A DNA stretch of 64,000 bases, from NCBI GenBank assembly GCA_963921935.1, contig OY998176.1:95983415-96047414 (forward strand), read 5' to 3'. The translations under genes were made by a program, and so were the position numbers. This DNA is from Galeruca laticollis (Eukaryota > Arthropoda > Insecta > Coleoptera > Chrysomelidae). Of this stretch, positions 30,836 to 43,735 are shown one piece after another; within the stretch, counting starts at the first letter, position 1; each line of letters begins with the position of its first letter. The notes under the pieces were generated by a model. The model was not told the origin of the DNA and did not search any database. It saw only the letters and a program-made list of their open reading frames with translations.

Positions 30836-31795
30836 CTGCATCTTGTGGGGGGTCAGCCCACGTTTTAATTGCTGTTTATTTACAATTTATTAGTGGTTTT
30901 TGCATTTTCGACAATTGTTCTCCACTCCTTTCTGTCCTGCATATGTCTCTCCCCGCCTTGTACCAAAATTTTTGTATCTTTCACAACCTGATATTTCCAT
31001 CTAATTTTTGGTCTACCTGGTAATTTTTCTTCATTTGGTCTACATTCTGTAATTCTCCTCACCTCCTCTCCTTTCTCCATTCTTTTAACTTCTCCGTACC
31101 AACGAATCCTTTTTGATTGAATTTTGTTTACTATGTCCTCATTTTCTAATATATTTCTAATTTCATAATTCATAAGTCTTCGGTACTCGTTATATCCTAG
31201 TTTGACTGGTCCATAAATTTTTCTAATTATTCTTCTTTGATACATGCTTAGTTGCTCTTCATCCTCATTTGTCAGTATCATAGTTTCTTCCTGTAGAATT
31301 TTAATTCTGTTGCTCGGCTTATTCTCTTACTCTGCATGATATTTTTTAAGTTATTATATGCTCTATACCCTACTTGAATTCTTTGACTTATCTCAATTTT
31401 TATGTCATTTTTGTTATTAATAATTATTCCCAGATACTTAAAGGTGTTAACAACTTAAAAATTGAATTCATTTAACTTTACTGCTTGGGGTTGGTAGACT
31501 TCCTTCTCTCTTTTCATTTCAATATATTTTGTGTTCTTCTGATTTATTCTTAATCCCATTTTCCCGCGTCCTTTACAATTTTCTCTAATGTTTCTACTAG
31601 ACTCTTTCGGGCTCTCGCTATTATAATTAAATCATCAGCATATGCTATTATTTGTTTTAATTTATTAATTATCCTTCCATTGAGTCTTAATTATGCCATC
31701 CACTGCTATGTTAAACAATACAGCTGAGAGCCCATCTCCTTGCCTTACTCCAGCATTTATTTCAAAGCAAATGCTACAATATTTTCTATTTGTTA
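30836..31795 (-). pseudogene. LINE relic (C-terminal reverse transcriptase)
   Basis: Minus-strand pieces include AGVRQGDG near 31740, a YADD.IIIA-type box near 31635, and a C-terminal frame at 30880-31281 with KRIRWYGEVKRM and LPGRPKIRW. This is the 3' half of an RTE/L1-like element of the same general style as 22014-25870 and 35470-36750. It starts right where the fold-back array ends. Confidence 0.75.
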
Positions 31796-31835
31796 ATATA
31801 CCTCAATAATATTAAAATTTCCCACAATTTTACAG

Positions 31836-32067
31836 AGCTACACTATCTTCAGATATAGCGAAGTACAAAAATGAAGTTTTTAGCGATTTGACTTTATTTG
31901 ACTTGGAATGGCTTTCTGAATGGAAGCAGATAGTAGAAAATGTTACAGCGAGGAGCGAATACATTATACAACGATTTCGTGATTCGGAATTTGATTTACA
32001 TCTTATATGCGATCTTTTACCTTCATCACTGCAAAGCGGAGCTCATTGCAAGCAGACCCGGCTTTAG
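31836..32067 (+). other. Possible terminal exon of an unknown host gene
   Basis: An acceptor-like CCCACAATTTTACAG ends at 31835, followed by an open frame of about 77 codons to TAG. Codons are balanced and non-repetitive (KYKNEVFSDLTLFDLEWLSE.., ..ARSEYIIQRFRDSEF..). No ATG starts it, so it would need upstream exons. I do not recognise the protein. It could also be a fragment left by transduction or an ancient element. Confidence 0.35.
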
Positions 32068-32639
32068 TGAACCTGACAACAACTAAACCATAGTTTTGTG
32101 CTTTGTGGATATTTGCATGATGCTCTTGGTGATAAAAATGCGGTTTGAATTTTACTAATATGTGAATTATTTTCTCCACTTAGAGGTTTACACAGTGGAT
32201 CATGACTAACGGTATAGTTTTCAGATATATCTGAACATATTCATCTCACAACAAGTTCACCAAACAAGAGTATTATGATAGTATTATTTAATCAAGTTGA
32301 CTATTTTATGAAGAAACTATTTCTGTGGGAATCGTAGCTGTCCAGTTGAACCCGTTAGTCCAATTCACATGGAGGATTGGTAACAAATTTATCCATCCTT
32401 TCATTCCTTCAATTATCTATTTTTAGTTCTCTGTGAGATGTTGTACGTGAACGTATTTTGAGAAATTATTTACCTATTCGTTTATCAATTAGTTGAGCGT
32501 CCGTTAATATTAATTAGAACTTCAAAAAACTATATGTGCGATTTAAATTACGTTTCCCTACCTATTTCTAAATATTATTGCTTACCAGGAAGGTAAAACA
32601 AAATATATGTGTATAGGAAGAGAAGGCAATAACGTACAA

Positions 32640-33090
32640 AACCTTTTTTGAAAAAGAGAAGCACATATTTAAGACTGTCCCCATTTCAATGATGTAGGAG
32701 AGATAATTGGAAAATATGAGAATAAGCGAATTGGAGACAGGATATTAAAGTTAAATCGATTCTATGGTCGGAATGAAGCAACGTTATAAAGTTAAATATT
32801 AATATGGAAAAGAAAAATGATTCTTAATGGGACGATAATAAGACCAATTGTCACCTACGCAATGGAAATAAGAACGATAAGAAAAGCGGAAAATGATGTA
32901 TCAGCTTAGACAAAGGGAAAAACCGAGAAAAAGATGGAAAAATACACTAGAAGGGAACACAACGAGCATAAACATAAATGATTGGGAATTAAAATGTAAA
33001 AAAAGAGTGGAGTGACAGAAGGTAAGGAGAATAGCCAGGACCCGCAGCAAATTTCTAAAAAAGAGGACAAGAGGAATTATTTACCTCAAT
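32640..33090 (+). pseudogene. Short LINE relic
   Basis: A frame near 32815-32900 reads LNGTIIRPIVTYAMEIRTI, matching the C-terminal region found after the reverse transcriptase in LINEs, preceded by an R.NRFYGRNEA-like stretch. It is heavily mutated. Confidence 0.5.
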
Positions 33091-34887
33091 AAACGGATCA
33101 AAATGTAATTTATTCTCATTAGTCATAATCCGCAAATATTGAAGGCTTGATGATCATGCTGATTGTTTCTCCTGGTCTTTGTGATAACAGCCGATTAACT
33201 CGTTATTATGATTGTGTGATTAGACCCTTAAGCAAATTTTCAGAATATGCTCTTTTAGTAGACAAAAAACACATATCAAATTAATCGAGTGAAGTTTTGG
33301 TAAGTAAAATAAAAACTTGAAAACTGTTTGGACAAACATATTCGGTACACTCAGGAAATAATGTCATTTCACATAACGAATTGCTTTCATGATCCTTTTT
33401 TGGAGGAAAATGGGAACATATTTTCTTTTGGAACAGTGGAGAAGTCGAAATGGGTACTTGGACTTTCGTAGATCATCTGCTCTTCCATGGGCTGATTTAT
33501 TGATACACTATATTTTTTGAATGGCATATAACTTGGTCATACAGACAGTGCTAATATTTTTTGATTGTAACAAAGAATAACGATTGCACACTCTTCTCGC
33601 TTATGGCATTTTTAATCTAGGACAAACAACACTAGACTTTGTATGGGGAGGAAACATTCAAATGGGTTAAAACAAAGGAAACCTCTGATTAGTATCATCT
33701 TAGACATACTTTTGATTAATGCACCATAAATATAGCTCTTTTGCAGTTGTCCTAGCACTGTAGTTATTTTGAAGAGGCTGTTGGTAGATTTTCTCAATGT
33801 TTCAAATAGTATATCACAATCTGCCTACTGTGTGTTGCAAAAAAGATATTCTTCAAAGTACCTTTATCGTCGCAGTGATCGCATAATTCGTTGTTTTGGA
33901 TTTTTATTTTGAATAGGTTTACGGGATAGTAAGCATGTCCAAATCTTTATCTGATTAGGGTTGTTAAGTAAACTTTGGGAGTAGGTAGGTTAAAAATCGT
34001 GGATTTTTAGGAATACACTGCTGTACTTTCGAATATTGATTCTAATGACTATTTGTATAACATTCCGAGTCCTATTTCCAGAGTTGGGCTTGTTTGGATT
34101 TGATGGAAGAAACAACGTCGGAATTACTTATACAACAGTTGATATTCTGACCTGTAGCGACCGCAGGTTTAGCTAATTGAACCACTTCTTCGTTTAAAGC
34201 CAGACCAACAGGGGCTTCAACTCATAAAACTGGAACTTTATTTTATATCACCCCTTTTCCATGACATTATTTAAAATCCTTGTAGTGGTGAAAACATATT
34301 TACGGATTCCCAAATATTTCGAGAAAATATATAAAGGCATGATTTTAAGTGTTTCAATATTGGAAACCAGTGAATGTTTTGATTTTGAAAATAAAGTATA
34401 AAATATTTCACCTATAATAATTTATGTTTATTGATTATTTCGATCATTCCAAGGAGCATTGGTAAAAATTCTCATAAATTATTATATCTGCAGAATTTTG
34501 ATATTTGAGTGTCTTGCTCTTCCCATAGTTGTATCAATTAAGAAATGTTGCTTTGTGCACTCGTTTTAAAGCGATAATTTGGATGTTCTGTGAATTAACG
34601 TGAATTGTAGTTTGGAACAAAATTGTTAATTCCAATGATTTTGCTGATTTTAGTAAATTCCAGAACCAGAAATAATATCCTAGTTTTTCCATGATGTTCA
34701 AAAATGGTCAAGCATAGATTTTATGTATTGTCAAGTATTGTGGGTAATATCCTCAATGTTTATAATTTTCGTGAAAGCTGCGTTTAGCAATATTCTACTG
34801 TAAAAATGAGAACAAGGTTGAGTATTTCGTTATAAATGGAATCCATACATTCACCCATTTCAAAACGAAATCTTCTTCTTCTTTTTC

Positions 34888-34894
<7 letters not shown>
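33091..34894. other. No gene seen
   Basis: A/T-rich DNA with scattered short frames and no recognisable motif or repeat. Confidence 0.4.

Positions 34895-34948
<54 letters not shown>
34895..34948. repeat. (AT)n microsatellite
   Basis: About 50 bp of AT dinucleotides immediately left of the fold-back element. Confidence 0.95.
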
Positions 34949-34954
<6 letters not shown>

Positions 34955-34980
34955 GTAGGAATAGTGAGTGACATATGAAC

Positions 34981-35307
34981 AATAAGCAACAAGGAGATTA
35001 GTGGGTATTGCACGCAAATGGAAAAAGGGGCTACTGAAAAGAGTGGTAACCGCAGACATGCATGTTTCAGGCTCATTAGCCGTCCTCAGTACGGTACAAC
35101 CAAGAAAGGGTGTGAAACCTGGGAGCAAAGGTGTTTGACTATCCTGTTGAATTCTGTTATATTTTCTCATGTTTCACACCATTTCTTGGTTGTACGGTAC
35201 TGAGGACGGCTAATGAGCCAGAAACATGCATGTCTGCGGTTACCACTCTTTTCAGTAGCCCCTTTTTCTATTTGCGTGCAATACCCACTAATCTCATTGC
35301 TGCTTAT

Positions 35308-35308
<1 letters not shown>
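34981..35308. repeat. Fold-back (MITE-like) element with ~140-bp arms
   Basis: Arms 34981-35119 and 35170-35308 are inverted copies (AATAAGCAAC..GGGGCTACTGAAAAGAGTGG..GTGTGAAAC) around a ~50-bp spacer. It is flanked on both sides by (AT)n tracts and shares GGCTACTGAAA..AGAGTGGTAACCG with the array at 29741-30835. Confidence 0.85.

Positions 35309-35311
<3 letters not shown>

Positions 35312-35349
<38 letters not shown>
35312..35349. repeat. (AT)n microsatellite
   Basis: AT dinucleotides immediately right of the fold-back element. Confidence 0.9.
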
Positions 35350-35353
<4 letters not shown>

Positions 35354-35414
35354 AAAAAAAGATATTTGCCAACTTATTTGTAATGGATATTGCCACATCC
35401 CCACAAAAATATCC

Positions 35415-35416
<2 letters not shown>

Positions 35417-35469
<53 letters not shown>
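35417..35469. repeat. (AT)n microsatellite at a LINE 3' end
   Basis: About 53 bp of AT dinucleotides that abut the 3' end of the minus-strand LINE starting at 35470. Confidence 0.95.
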
Positions 35470-35472
<3 letters not shown>

Positions 35473-36750
35473 CCGGTTTAGAACGTCTTCCGACGCCTTG
35501 CCTCCATCTTTTTCTGTCGTCCCAGTCCACTTCTTGCAGGTTTCTAGCACTCATGGCTTTAACCACGCCCTGTTTCCAAGTGGTTTTCGTTCTTCCTCTT
35601 TTCCGACGTTCTATCGGTTTCCAGTTCATTACTTGTTTAGGGAGTCGTGTTTCTGACATACGTTGAATGTGCTCATACCAAGTAAGTGGTTTTTTCTCTA
35701 TGTCATCGATAATCGTACCTTCAATCCCCATTATTTCTTGAATGGTGTCATTCCTAATTCTATCTCTTCTTGAAATCCTGAGTGATCTTTTTATCGCATC
35801 CATTTCAACAGCTTCTAATCTTTTTTATATTTCTCTATTAGTCTCCAGTTTCCAGATCCATACAATAGGCTGCTTTTCACTGAAGTTTCATATATATTGA
35901 ATTTTCTGTTCTTTGTAATATTTTTATTCCACAGAATGCCATTGAGACAAGATATGGCTTTTTTCGCTGTTGTTATTCTACTTTCTATTTCTTTGTTGTC
36001 TGTTCCAGTTGAGTCAAATGTCACTACCAGATAGTTATAGGCTTGACAGTGTGTTGTTGTTCGATCATTATTTAATGTTAGATCACTAGGTTCTCCACCG
36101 ATACAAAGATATTTGGTCTTTTGAATGGTGACCCTTAGACCCCAGATTTCGTACTCTTCAATCAACTTGCGCATCATGTATTCCATATCTTCCTTATCAT
36201 TTGATATAATTGCTTGATCATCGGCAAACTGCAAAGTATAAAGTGTTATGTTATCGAATTCTATTCCCATTCCATGAATTTCCCTTTTCTATTGTTTTAA
36301 AGCTGCTACCACATAGATTTTGAACAATGTTGGCGATATACAACATCCCCGTCTGAAACCTTTATTCACTGTAAATTCATCAGTGATATATTTTCCTTTA
36401 TTTTTACTCTTGAGTTTGCTCCATTATAAAGATTTTGTAGAGCTGTAATAAGAGTTTGATTGATGTTGGTGTCTTTTAGAACTTCCCAGAGTTTCACCGT
36501 TGGCATTGTGTCGTATGCTTTGTGTAAGTCTCCAAATGTTATATGTATTTCTCTGTTGGTTGCCGTCTCCTTTTCAATAATTTGTTTGAGACAAAATATA
36601 TTATCGTTCTACTTTGATTGTAGCGGTTGTGAATATTTCGAAAGTTTCCTCAGGACTGTCATTCTATCGTTGCTGATTTTTAGTAACCTGTATGTAGTAA
36701 TATCAAGAATATTTCCTGAAAACTATTCACTAATTTGTTATCCGTAGTTG
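35470..36750 (-). pseudogene. LINE relic (reverse transcriptase C-terminal half)
   Basis: On the minus strand an RT segment (36270 leftward, YTLQFADDQAIIS, RVTIQKTKYLCIGG) continues into a C-terminal frame (35294-35803 with KPLTWYEHIQRMSE, RKRGRTKTTWKQG). Upstream pieces (36290-36740) are shifted. It is 5'-truncated and ends in an (AT)n tract. Confidence 0.8.
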
Positions 36751-39700
36751 AAAACCATGTCATATTAAAATACTTTTGTTGATTCATTTGGATGTTTGTA
36801 TTGGTTTTGTGACTCAGGGATTTCAAAGTATTGATGTAAGTTTCCGTTCCTGTCCACTATATAGTGTTTTAATTTATACTTGTCTGGTATCAGACGCCAA
36901 ATTTCAATGAAACCAATATATCAACCAATGTTTTATCATATCTTAAGTTGTTTAGAAATATAATGTGATAGCTGTCTCTGATATTTCATTTCAATGTCAT
37001 ATATGATCTTTTCAATGGAAATGTTATATATTTAAACTAGTTCAGTACTACGTTCCGCAAAGTTGGCGCAGTCCAGATTTCAAAATTTTGTACCTGTTGA
37101 GTCATTTCTCTTTACTAATTAGATAATACGATCAATAAACTACTATCTCATTGATGGTGCTTATATTCAAAAAGAAAAACAAATGAGAAATATCAATATT
37201 TATAGATGTGAATATTATGGATAGAATAATTTGATGCCCATTTGTAGATTACATATATAGCCAAGTACTTTTCGTTCTGAAGTACCTTTCAGAAAATTAA
37301 CTACGTCCACTCAACTCCTATCGCAAGAGCTCGATTTACCAATTCCTCCCAAAGAGAACCGCACCTCACAATAAATAGAATAAAATATAATTTTATTTCT
37401 GATTTAACGAATAACTTTTCGATTTATATGAGCTCTAAAGCTCTACGAATATAATGCCATTAAAAATTGAAAAAAAAACAGAGAAAAAATATTTAGAGCG
37501 CCATCGATGTTTTTATTTTGCTGGAATTATACAATTCAAAGATACATTTGCCAGTCGTGTTATATTTTTATTTGGTGACATGATGCTCAAATGACATTTC
37601 CGGAATGAAAATGTTTTGTTCAGTTTCTTGGAAACTTGCTTTTCACTTCCCTAATCTGTTTTCACGAAGGCTGTAATATGGCGCATTTCCCTTTCTGCTT
37701 TAAAATCCTTTGTTTACCGAAATGTAAAAGAAGCGTTGTTAGCATTTTTCAGCTTTACACTTTAAAAAATATTACAATACAGAATTCCACACATCGTTCT
37801 CCTTCAGGAATTTTCTATAGATATGTTATAATCTGAAATGAAAAAAAAATATTAAATGTGAGTTGTTGAATTTGTAATTAATAACTGTTTTGAAATTTGG
37901 AATTTCCGAGAAAAATGGGAAGATTGTCGACTTATTGACATAGCGCCTCCTATGAAATTTTGTTATAAATCTTATAAAACAGAAAAACTGCCGCCAAAAT
38001 CATTAATATCGGTTAGAAACCGAAACAGTTATAAGACATTTGATTATAAGTTTGAACCTTCCATCGCCCATTTTTTGAAGAATAATGACAAAAAGTGCCC
38101 AATTTAATTTTTTCATAATATCATCAAGATTTCAAAAATTTTATTTCTAAGACACCATTAGTATGTATTTTTTGGAGATCACAGTATTATTTTTTCGAGT
38201 GTTCATTCCACCTCTTAGCGGATATTTTATAAACTCAAAAATATTTTCCATCGATTTATCAGGGCATTTTGAAAGTTGTACCATAATTATTTTCTGATGT
38301 ATGGCCTACAGCCATAAAAAAACAATAAAGGATTTAAATTGTATATTCACTATTAATCAACAGTACAGTGAATTAAACAAAAACGGGCACAAAATAAAAT
38401 AAAAATATCTTGTCCAGGAATCCAACCCAAAAAAAATGATTATCTAAGCATATTACATAACAAGTGTGGAAAGTGATATATTACACATCTCAACAAAAAT
38501 TGAAGTACGCATTCATTGAAAGCAAGAAAAGTGTATATTAATTTCTAGATGCTATAACGTAACATAATTTAAAACTGAATTAATAAAGTTTAACTGAGAC
38601 ACGTGCATTACAGGTAGTTTACAGAATATTTATCAGAATAGTTTTTAAATAATACTAAAACTAATCAAAATTTTACAGCATCAAAATTTTACGAAACATT
38701 ACGGTATATCAACTGAAATCCAGTCTGTTCAAAGAAAGTTCTATTGTTTACTTACGGTTACTTTTTCTTATGCAAGAGTCGCTGTTTCGAGTGACTCAAC
38801 CATTCCATAACGTACACTTCAAAATCCATATCTGTGAAACCTTTAAAGGTGGTCTGAACAGCAGCTAAAAACTCAACTGCTTCAGATCAAAATAGTGCCC
38901 ATGGAGACCTTTCATCAGAAAATTCTAAACTAGATCATACTAGATTTTTAGCCAATCGACTGGGACCCATTTTTCATAAGAAACGTGCGGGGTTCTTTAA
39001 AGAAATAAAAACATTTTATTTCAAGAAGTGACATTTCATGGTTTACTTTCTATTACCTGACATACTCCGTTTGGCAGGTAAATTCAGGTGTGCCATGAAA
39101 AGTCGTACTTCTCTTCTGTTTAACATAATATAATATTCTCATCTTGTTATCCCCATCCTGGAACACATTGTATTTTGACATTGTGGAATTGTAACTTGAT
39201 TATCAATACACTCTATTCAAAAAAACTACTGATGAAGAAGATATATGAACACATTATCAAGTTTAATAAGTTTATAATTATTTGTATCCAATAGATGTCT
39301 TTGTACAATATTAGTTTCAATCACTTTGTCACAATTAATTTTATCAGATGAGTATGGTTGATAAAAAATTGCAATTCATTTGGAATATTTTTCAAACTTC
39401 AAACACGACACTTTCTATTAAGTTCAAAACTTTTTACTACTTTTCATACAAAACCATATTTAAAGATGAAATATCAATTAGGACTCTTAATACTGAAAGT
39501 TAACTTTTGGTATTGAACTGGTTCAGAACTATTTATAAGTATATCATTAATCTTCTCTAAAGTAATATGTTGTATTGATAAATAATCGAATTCTGTTTGC
39601 CGATTGCAGCATTCAGTGTCATTAGTTATATATTCTTCAATTCGATTCATATACTGTTGCAAGGGATAACTAGAGGTCTTCGGTTTAGCTTTTTTATTGT

Positions 39701-40039
39701 ATGCAGTGCATGCAAATGAGCTAAATTCATCAAGCATGCTAAATGAACGGCCAACATTTCTAAGAAAAAAATTTTCCTCTCTAGCAGATAATTTGAGAAT
39801 CCAGAAATATTTTCCTGCGATTTTTCAGAATCATTTTCCTTAAGGCATTTTTGTTGTACAATGATCTGAGCTCTGGCCGACAGCCGGTGTTCTTAGTTGT
39901 TCACCCTCTATTTGCTGATTAGGCATAGAAACATCTATATGATGTCATCTAGGATGTTCGAGATATATTATTTAGAGGACTTTCACACCAATTTAGCCTT
40001 GAAGAAAACCGCATGGTACAACAATACGCTGTATGAAGC
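36751..40039. other. No confident gene
   Basis: Mostly noncoding A/T-rich DNA. A minus-strand frame of 87 codons at 39474-39737 (SSFACTAYNKKAKPKTSSYP.., EYITNDTECC) is compositionally protein-like but was not recognised and lacks a supporting context. Confidence 0.35.
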
Positions 40040-40904
40040 CTGACTCTTTAAACCAAGCTTTACAATATGTTTTGGATGAAGATAATACTCAATATTTTCC
40101 AAATGAAAATGTAAATAAACAAAACGCAAATAATAATTTTAACAGTAGGCACAATTTTCAATTTTAATAATCGAGGTAATTTTAATAATAGAATTACCTT
40201 CTACAATCAAAAGTTATATTGCACAAACTCCAAATAATAATAATTTTCCAAACAATAATTTCTTTCAAGTCCAAAACTCTTTTCCGACGGGTCCAGTAAA
40301 TATTCAACCACGGCCCTCAAGAAACCAAAATTTTCCAGCCAATTCTCAAACTTTTAATTAAAATAAATATGTCAATGTTTTTAAACCTAATCATTCACCC
40401 AAACAAAATTTATCGAACCCAATGCCAATGTCCATTTCCACACGTGATACATTTCATAGAGGCACGCCAATGAATAATACCAGGAACGGCACAAATTTCA
40501 CAAATCCTTTTAACCAAAATCAACCTCGAAGAAATTTTATATCCGAAGAATTATTCAATGCAGAATGGCAGGATAATGATTTTTATCCTCAAAATTCCAA
40601 TTCAGATCCTCATAGTACACTTGTAAATAGTTCGGAGAATGATCTAATTAATTTTAACGATCCCGAAATAAATTTTCAGGACCAGCCTCACAACAGTCCT
40701 ACCACGTAGAACCATAAGTAATATCTCTTAATAATGTAAATAAAAGTAAATTACCCTATATATATCTTCCTGAAAAGAAATTAAAATTTTTAATAGATTC
40801 CGGGTCTTCAAAGTCTTTCGTTGACCCAAATGTAGCACTCAAGTTAATTCCTAAGCATATTCAAGATGACCCGTTTATCGTATCAAGCGCCCTTCAAAAA
40901 TCTG

Positions 40905-40905
<1 letters not shown>
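40040..40905 (+). pseudogene. Gypsy-type Gag tail and protease relic
   Basis: Asn/Gln/Pro-rich Gag C-terminal sequence (best in 40422-40709) is followed by a protease-like segment near 40745-40900 with YLPEKKLKFLIDSGSSKSFVD, the LIDSGS active-site motif of gypsy retrotransposon proteases. It breaks off at an (AT)n tract and the Tc1/mariner insertion; no reverse transcriptase follows. Confidence 0.7.

Positions 40906-40906
<1 letters not shown>

Positions 40907-40948
<42 letters not shown>
40907..40948. repeat. (AT)n microsatellite
   Basis: AT dinucleotides between the gypsy protease relic and the left end of the Tc1/mariner element. Confidence 0.9.
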
Positions 40949-40950
<2 letters not shown>

Positions 40951-40955
<5 letters not shown>

Positions 40956-42419
40956 GTCCAAAAGTTTGGAATATTGGAATATTTCATCTTTTTGTTGATT
41001 TTTATATAAAAAATTTTCTGAATAATTGAACATCATTTTGTTACAACTCCCATCAATACTAAATAGATCTCTAAGCCAGACAAACAATATGCAAAAAAAT
41101 GATTTATTCTTTTGGAGTGAAAAATTTATAATGTACCACTTACATTTAAAATTAAATAAGTATAGAAAAAAATATTTCTTTATAAAATTCATAAACAGTA
41201 TTTACTCCACTGGCCTGTATGCATGACTGTAGGCGATTTGGCATGCTGTCGATTAAATGGTCGAGCTGGGCTTGCGGAATTCTCTCCCACTCTTCACGAG
41301 CAGCATATTTTAGTTCTCGTAGTGTAATAGGGGGATTGTTTCGCTTCTTGTTGCGTGTTTTGAGAATGTCCCAGGCATGTTCAATGACGTTCATATCAGG
41401 GGAATTCGAGGGCCACCATATTGTGGATATTCCTTCTTCTTCCAGAAAATTTTGTACTGCTACTGTTCGATGCGGAGGTGCGTTGTCATGCAAAAACTCA
41501 AATCTATCACCTACTGCCCCTCAGAATAGACGCATGGCAGGATTTAAAACCTCCTCGATGTATACAGCACCAGTGACTCTTCTCTCCAGAACCAGTAGAG
41601 GCGTCTGTGTTCCACTCATAATACCACCCCAAACCATAATACTCCCACCTTCAAATGGGACACGCGGTTGGGCTGTTTCTAGTCGGGCTTGTTGGCCTGA
41701 GGCCCTCCAAACTAGTGTTCTTCGCGAATCAGAAACCAAGCCAATTTTTGATTCATCAGAGAACATCACGTTATTCCAGTTAGAACCATGATGTACTATT
41801 TCTCGAGCCCATAGCAACCTTACAATTTTGTGTTGATAGGTTAGTTTGGGAACACGGAAGGGTCTTCTACGATACTTATGTACTGCATTTAGTCGGCATG
41901 TTATTGTTTGCCGTGAAGTATTCAGTCCTTCAAGCCTAACAATTTCGTTGTATATACTACTTGTAGATTCCAGACGATTTCTTCCAGTTATCAATGTTAT
42001 CTGCCGATCTTGTGCTGCTGTTGTACATCGATTTCTGCCACTTCTGGGGCGATCCTTCACGTCATTTGTGTCTTGGATTTTTTTTTAAGTTTCGATACGG
42101 CACTCTGAGTGACGCCAATAATTTTGGCGATATCACTTTGAATGAAGCCCTGTTGTAACAATGCAATTACTCTAGATCTGTCGAAATGAGATATCATGTT
42201 TCTAGGCATTTTTAAACGGCTCAAATGAAATTTAAACAAGAACTGAAATAATGTGTGAATACCAAAATCAGTTTAGTGTGACCAAATTGCTACAAAAACG
42301 AATCAAATTTTTGATAATTTTCATTTATAAACGCTCTAGAATAAATATCAACAACAGTTTTCAAACCACCATAGGCGTAGATATATTATTTGTACGTATT
42401 CCAAACTTTTGGACATATG
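40951..42419 (-). mobile_element. Tc1/mariner element (DD34E), transposase frameshifted
   Basis: Inverted ends CATATGTCCAAAAGTTTGGAATA lie at 40951-40973 and 42397-42419, set in TA-rich DNA as expected for TA targeting. The transposase on the minus strand is in three frames. The N-terminal helix-turn-helix part is at 42057-42239 (SDIAKIIGVTQSAVSK). The middle is at 41521-42060, with a second HTH region and the first Asp in VMFSDESKIG. The C-terminal part is at 41152-41493, with the second Asp in MHDNAPPH and Glu in NVIEHAWD, 34 residues apart. Two frameshifts disable it; terminal repeats are intact. Confidence 0.93.
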
Positions 42420-43133
42420 ATATATATAGAGACAAGTAATCACGGCTGAACTATTAACAAACAAAATTGAAAATATCACGGGGATTGCAGCCTAAAAAAT
42501 ATTAAATATTCTTGTTATACAAAACCGAGCGCTTTCGAAAGACTATTTCTTTCTTTTTCAAGGTTGCATGTTAGAATTATAAGAAATCAAAGAAAACAGG
42601 ATACATAGTAATCACCTCCGATTTAAGTTAAAGTCAAAATCAATGCCTCAACATTGAATTAAAATGCAATAGGAAACCAAAAAAGTGAACAAGTAAAAAA
42701 TTGAAACACTGAAAAACTGACAAATTGCAAAATTGAGTTTAAATTAACAACATAAATTAATACTTAGCTAAAATCCCTCCTGAAGGAACACATTTTGGTT
42801 TTTTAACTTCATCACTACTACATTTTGACAGAGAATATTTAAAACTGATTCGGTTGTTTCAAGTGTATCTAGTTTTTGGATAGACAGTAATGTTTTTTAC
42901 TTTACCGAATACGACTGAAAGGAGGTGATGATATTTGAACAGAATCAAAAGATATATGTTAAAACTCACAAAAGACAAAAACAAGCAAATACATTTAACA
43001 AACCTACAACACTATAGGAAGTAAACGCACAAAACAAAACAATTTCGACCAACTCTAGAACTAAAAATCACATGCACAATTTAAAACGGCCTTCACAAAC
43101 TACTTACAATTTTCCTAATTAACCTTTATTCTT
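42420..43133. other. No gene seen
   Basis: Noncoding, A-rich sequence between the Tc1/mariner element and the envelope relic. It may be degraded retroelement DNA, but no motif supports this. Confidence 0.35.
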
Positions 43134-43735
43134 TTGATTTCTTCCAGATCGCTTGGAATCCTTGGATCCTCGCAAAATTATATCACCCTTACAAACCTAG
43201 ATAGCAATTTTAAACTTATACCACTAAAATTAGAAACTGCAAAAATGAATCATTATTATTATTATTTAATACATTATTACGACCTTAACCCACTTATCAA
43301 CGAAGACGACAAACTACATTATCATTCAAATCGTTTAAAATATTACGTTTCATGAAACACTAATTATACTGGTGACTTGGAAAATTATGAAGAAATTCTA
43401 TTTTTCTTAAAAGACAAAAACAAAAATAAATTACGAGAAATTTTGCCCCTACCTCATAGGTCAAAAAGAGGACTAATCGAGTACTACCAGTATCAAATTA
43501 CAAGAAATCAGCTCACATGATCTACAAGAAATAAAATCAAAACTCGCCGATAACGATCCTGAATTAAATTTTCATGAAATTTACTCAAGGCTCAGTGTAT
43601 GGACAATAATCATTTATTGTCTTCTTATTCTTATTGGAGGAAGCATTGGTGGCAAGGAACTTCATTCTCGGTGGATGCAGCCAACGGAAGACCACCCTAT
43701 TGACCTGGCTGGTGTTGAACTTCCTCGCTAGCCCT
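43134..43735 (+). pseudogene. Envelope-protein relic of a gypsy/errantivirus-type element
   Basis: Broken frames show a basic cleavage-type motif RSKRG near 43468. Further on, in another frame, a long helical stretch leads to a hydrophobic membrane-anchor-like segment (about 43600-43650) and a short cytoplasmic tail ending near 43731. This order (furin-type site, helical ectodomain, transmembrane anchor) is that of insect errantivirus Env proteins related to baculovirus F. Several stops and shifts make it nonfunctional. Confidence 0.55.

Noticed and set aside
34795..35803. Frames containing long Ile-Tyr runs
   Set aside because: They are translations of (AT)n microsatellites.
39474..39737. 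87-codon minus-strand frame as a host gene
   Set aside because: No recognisable domain, start context or neighbouring exons; kept only as a remark.
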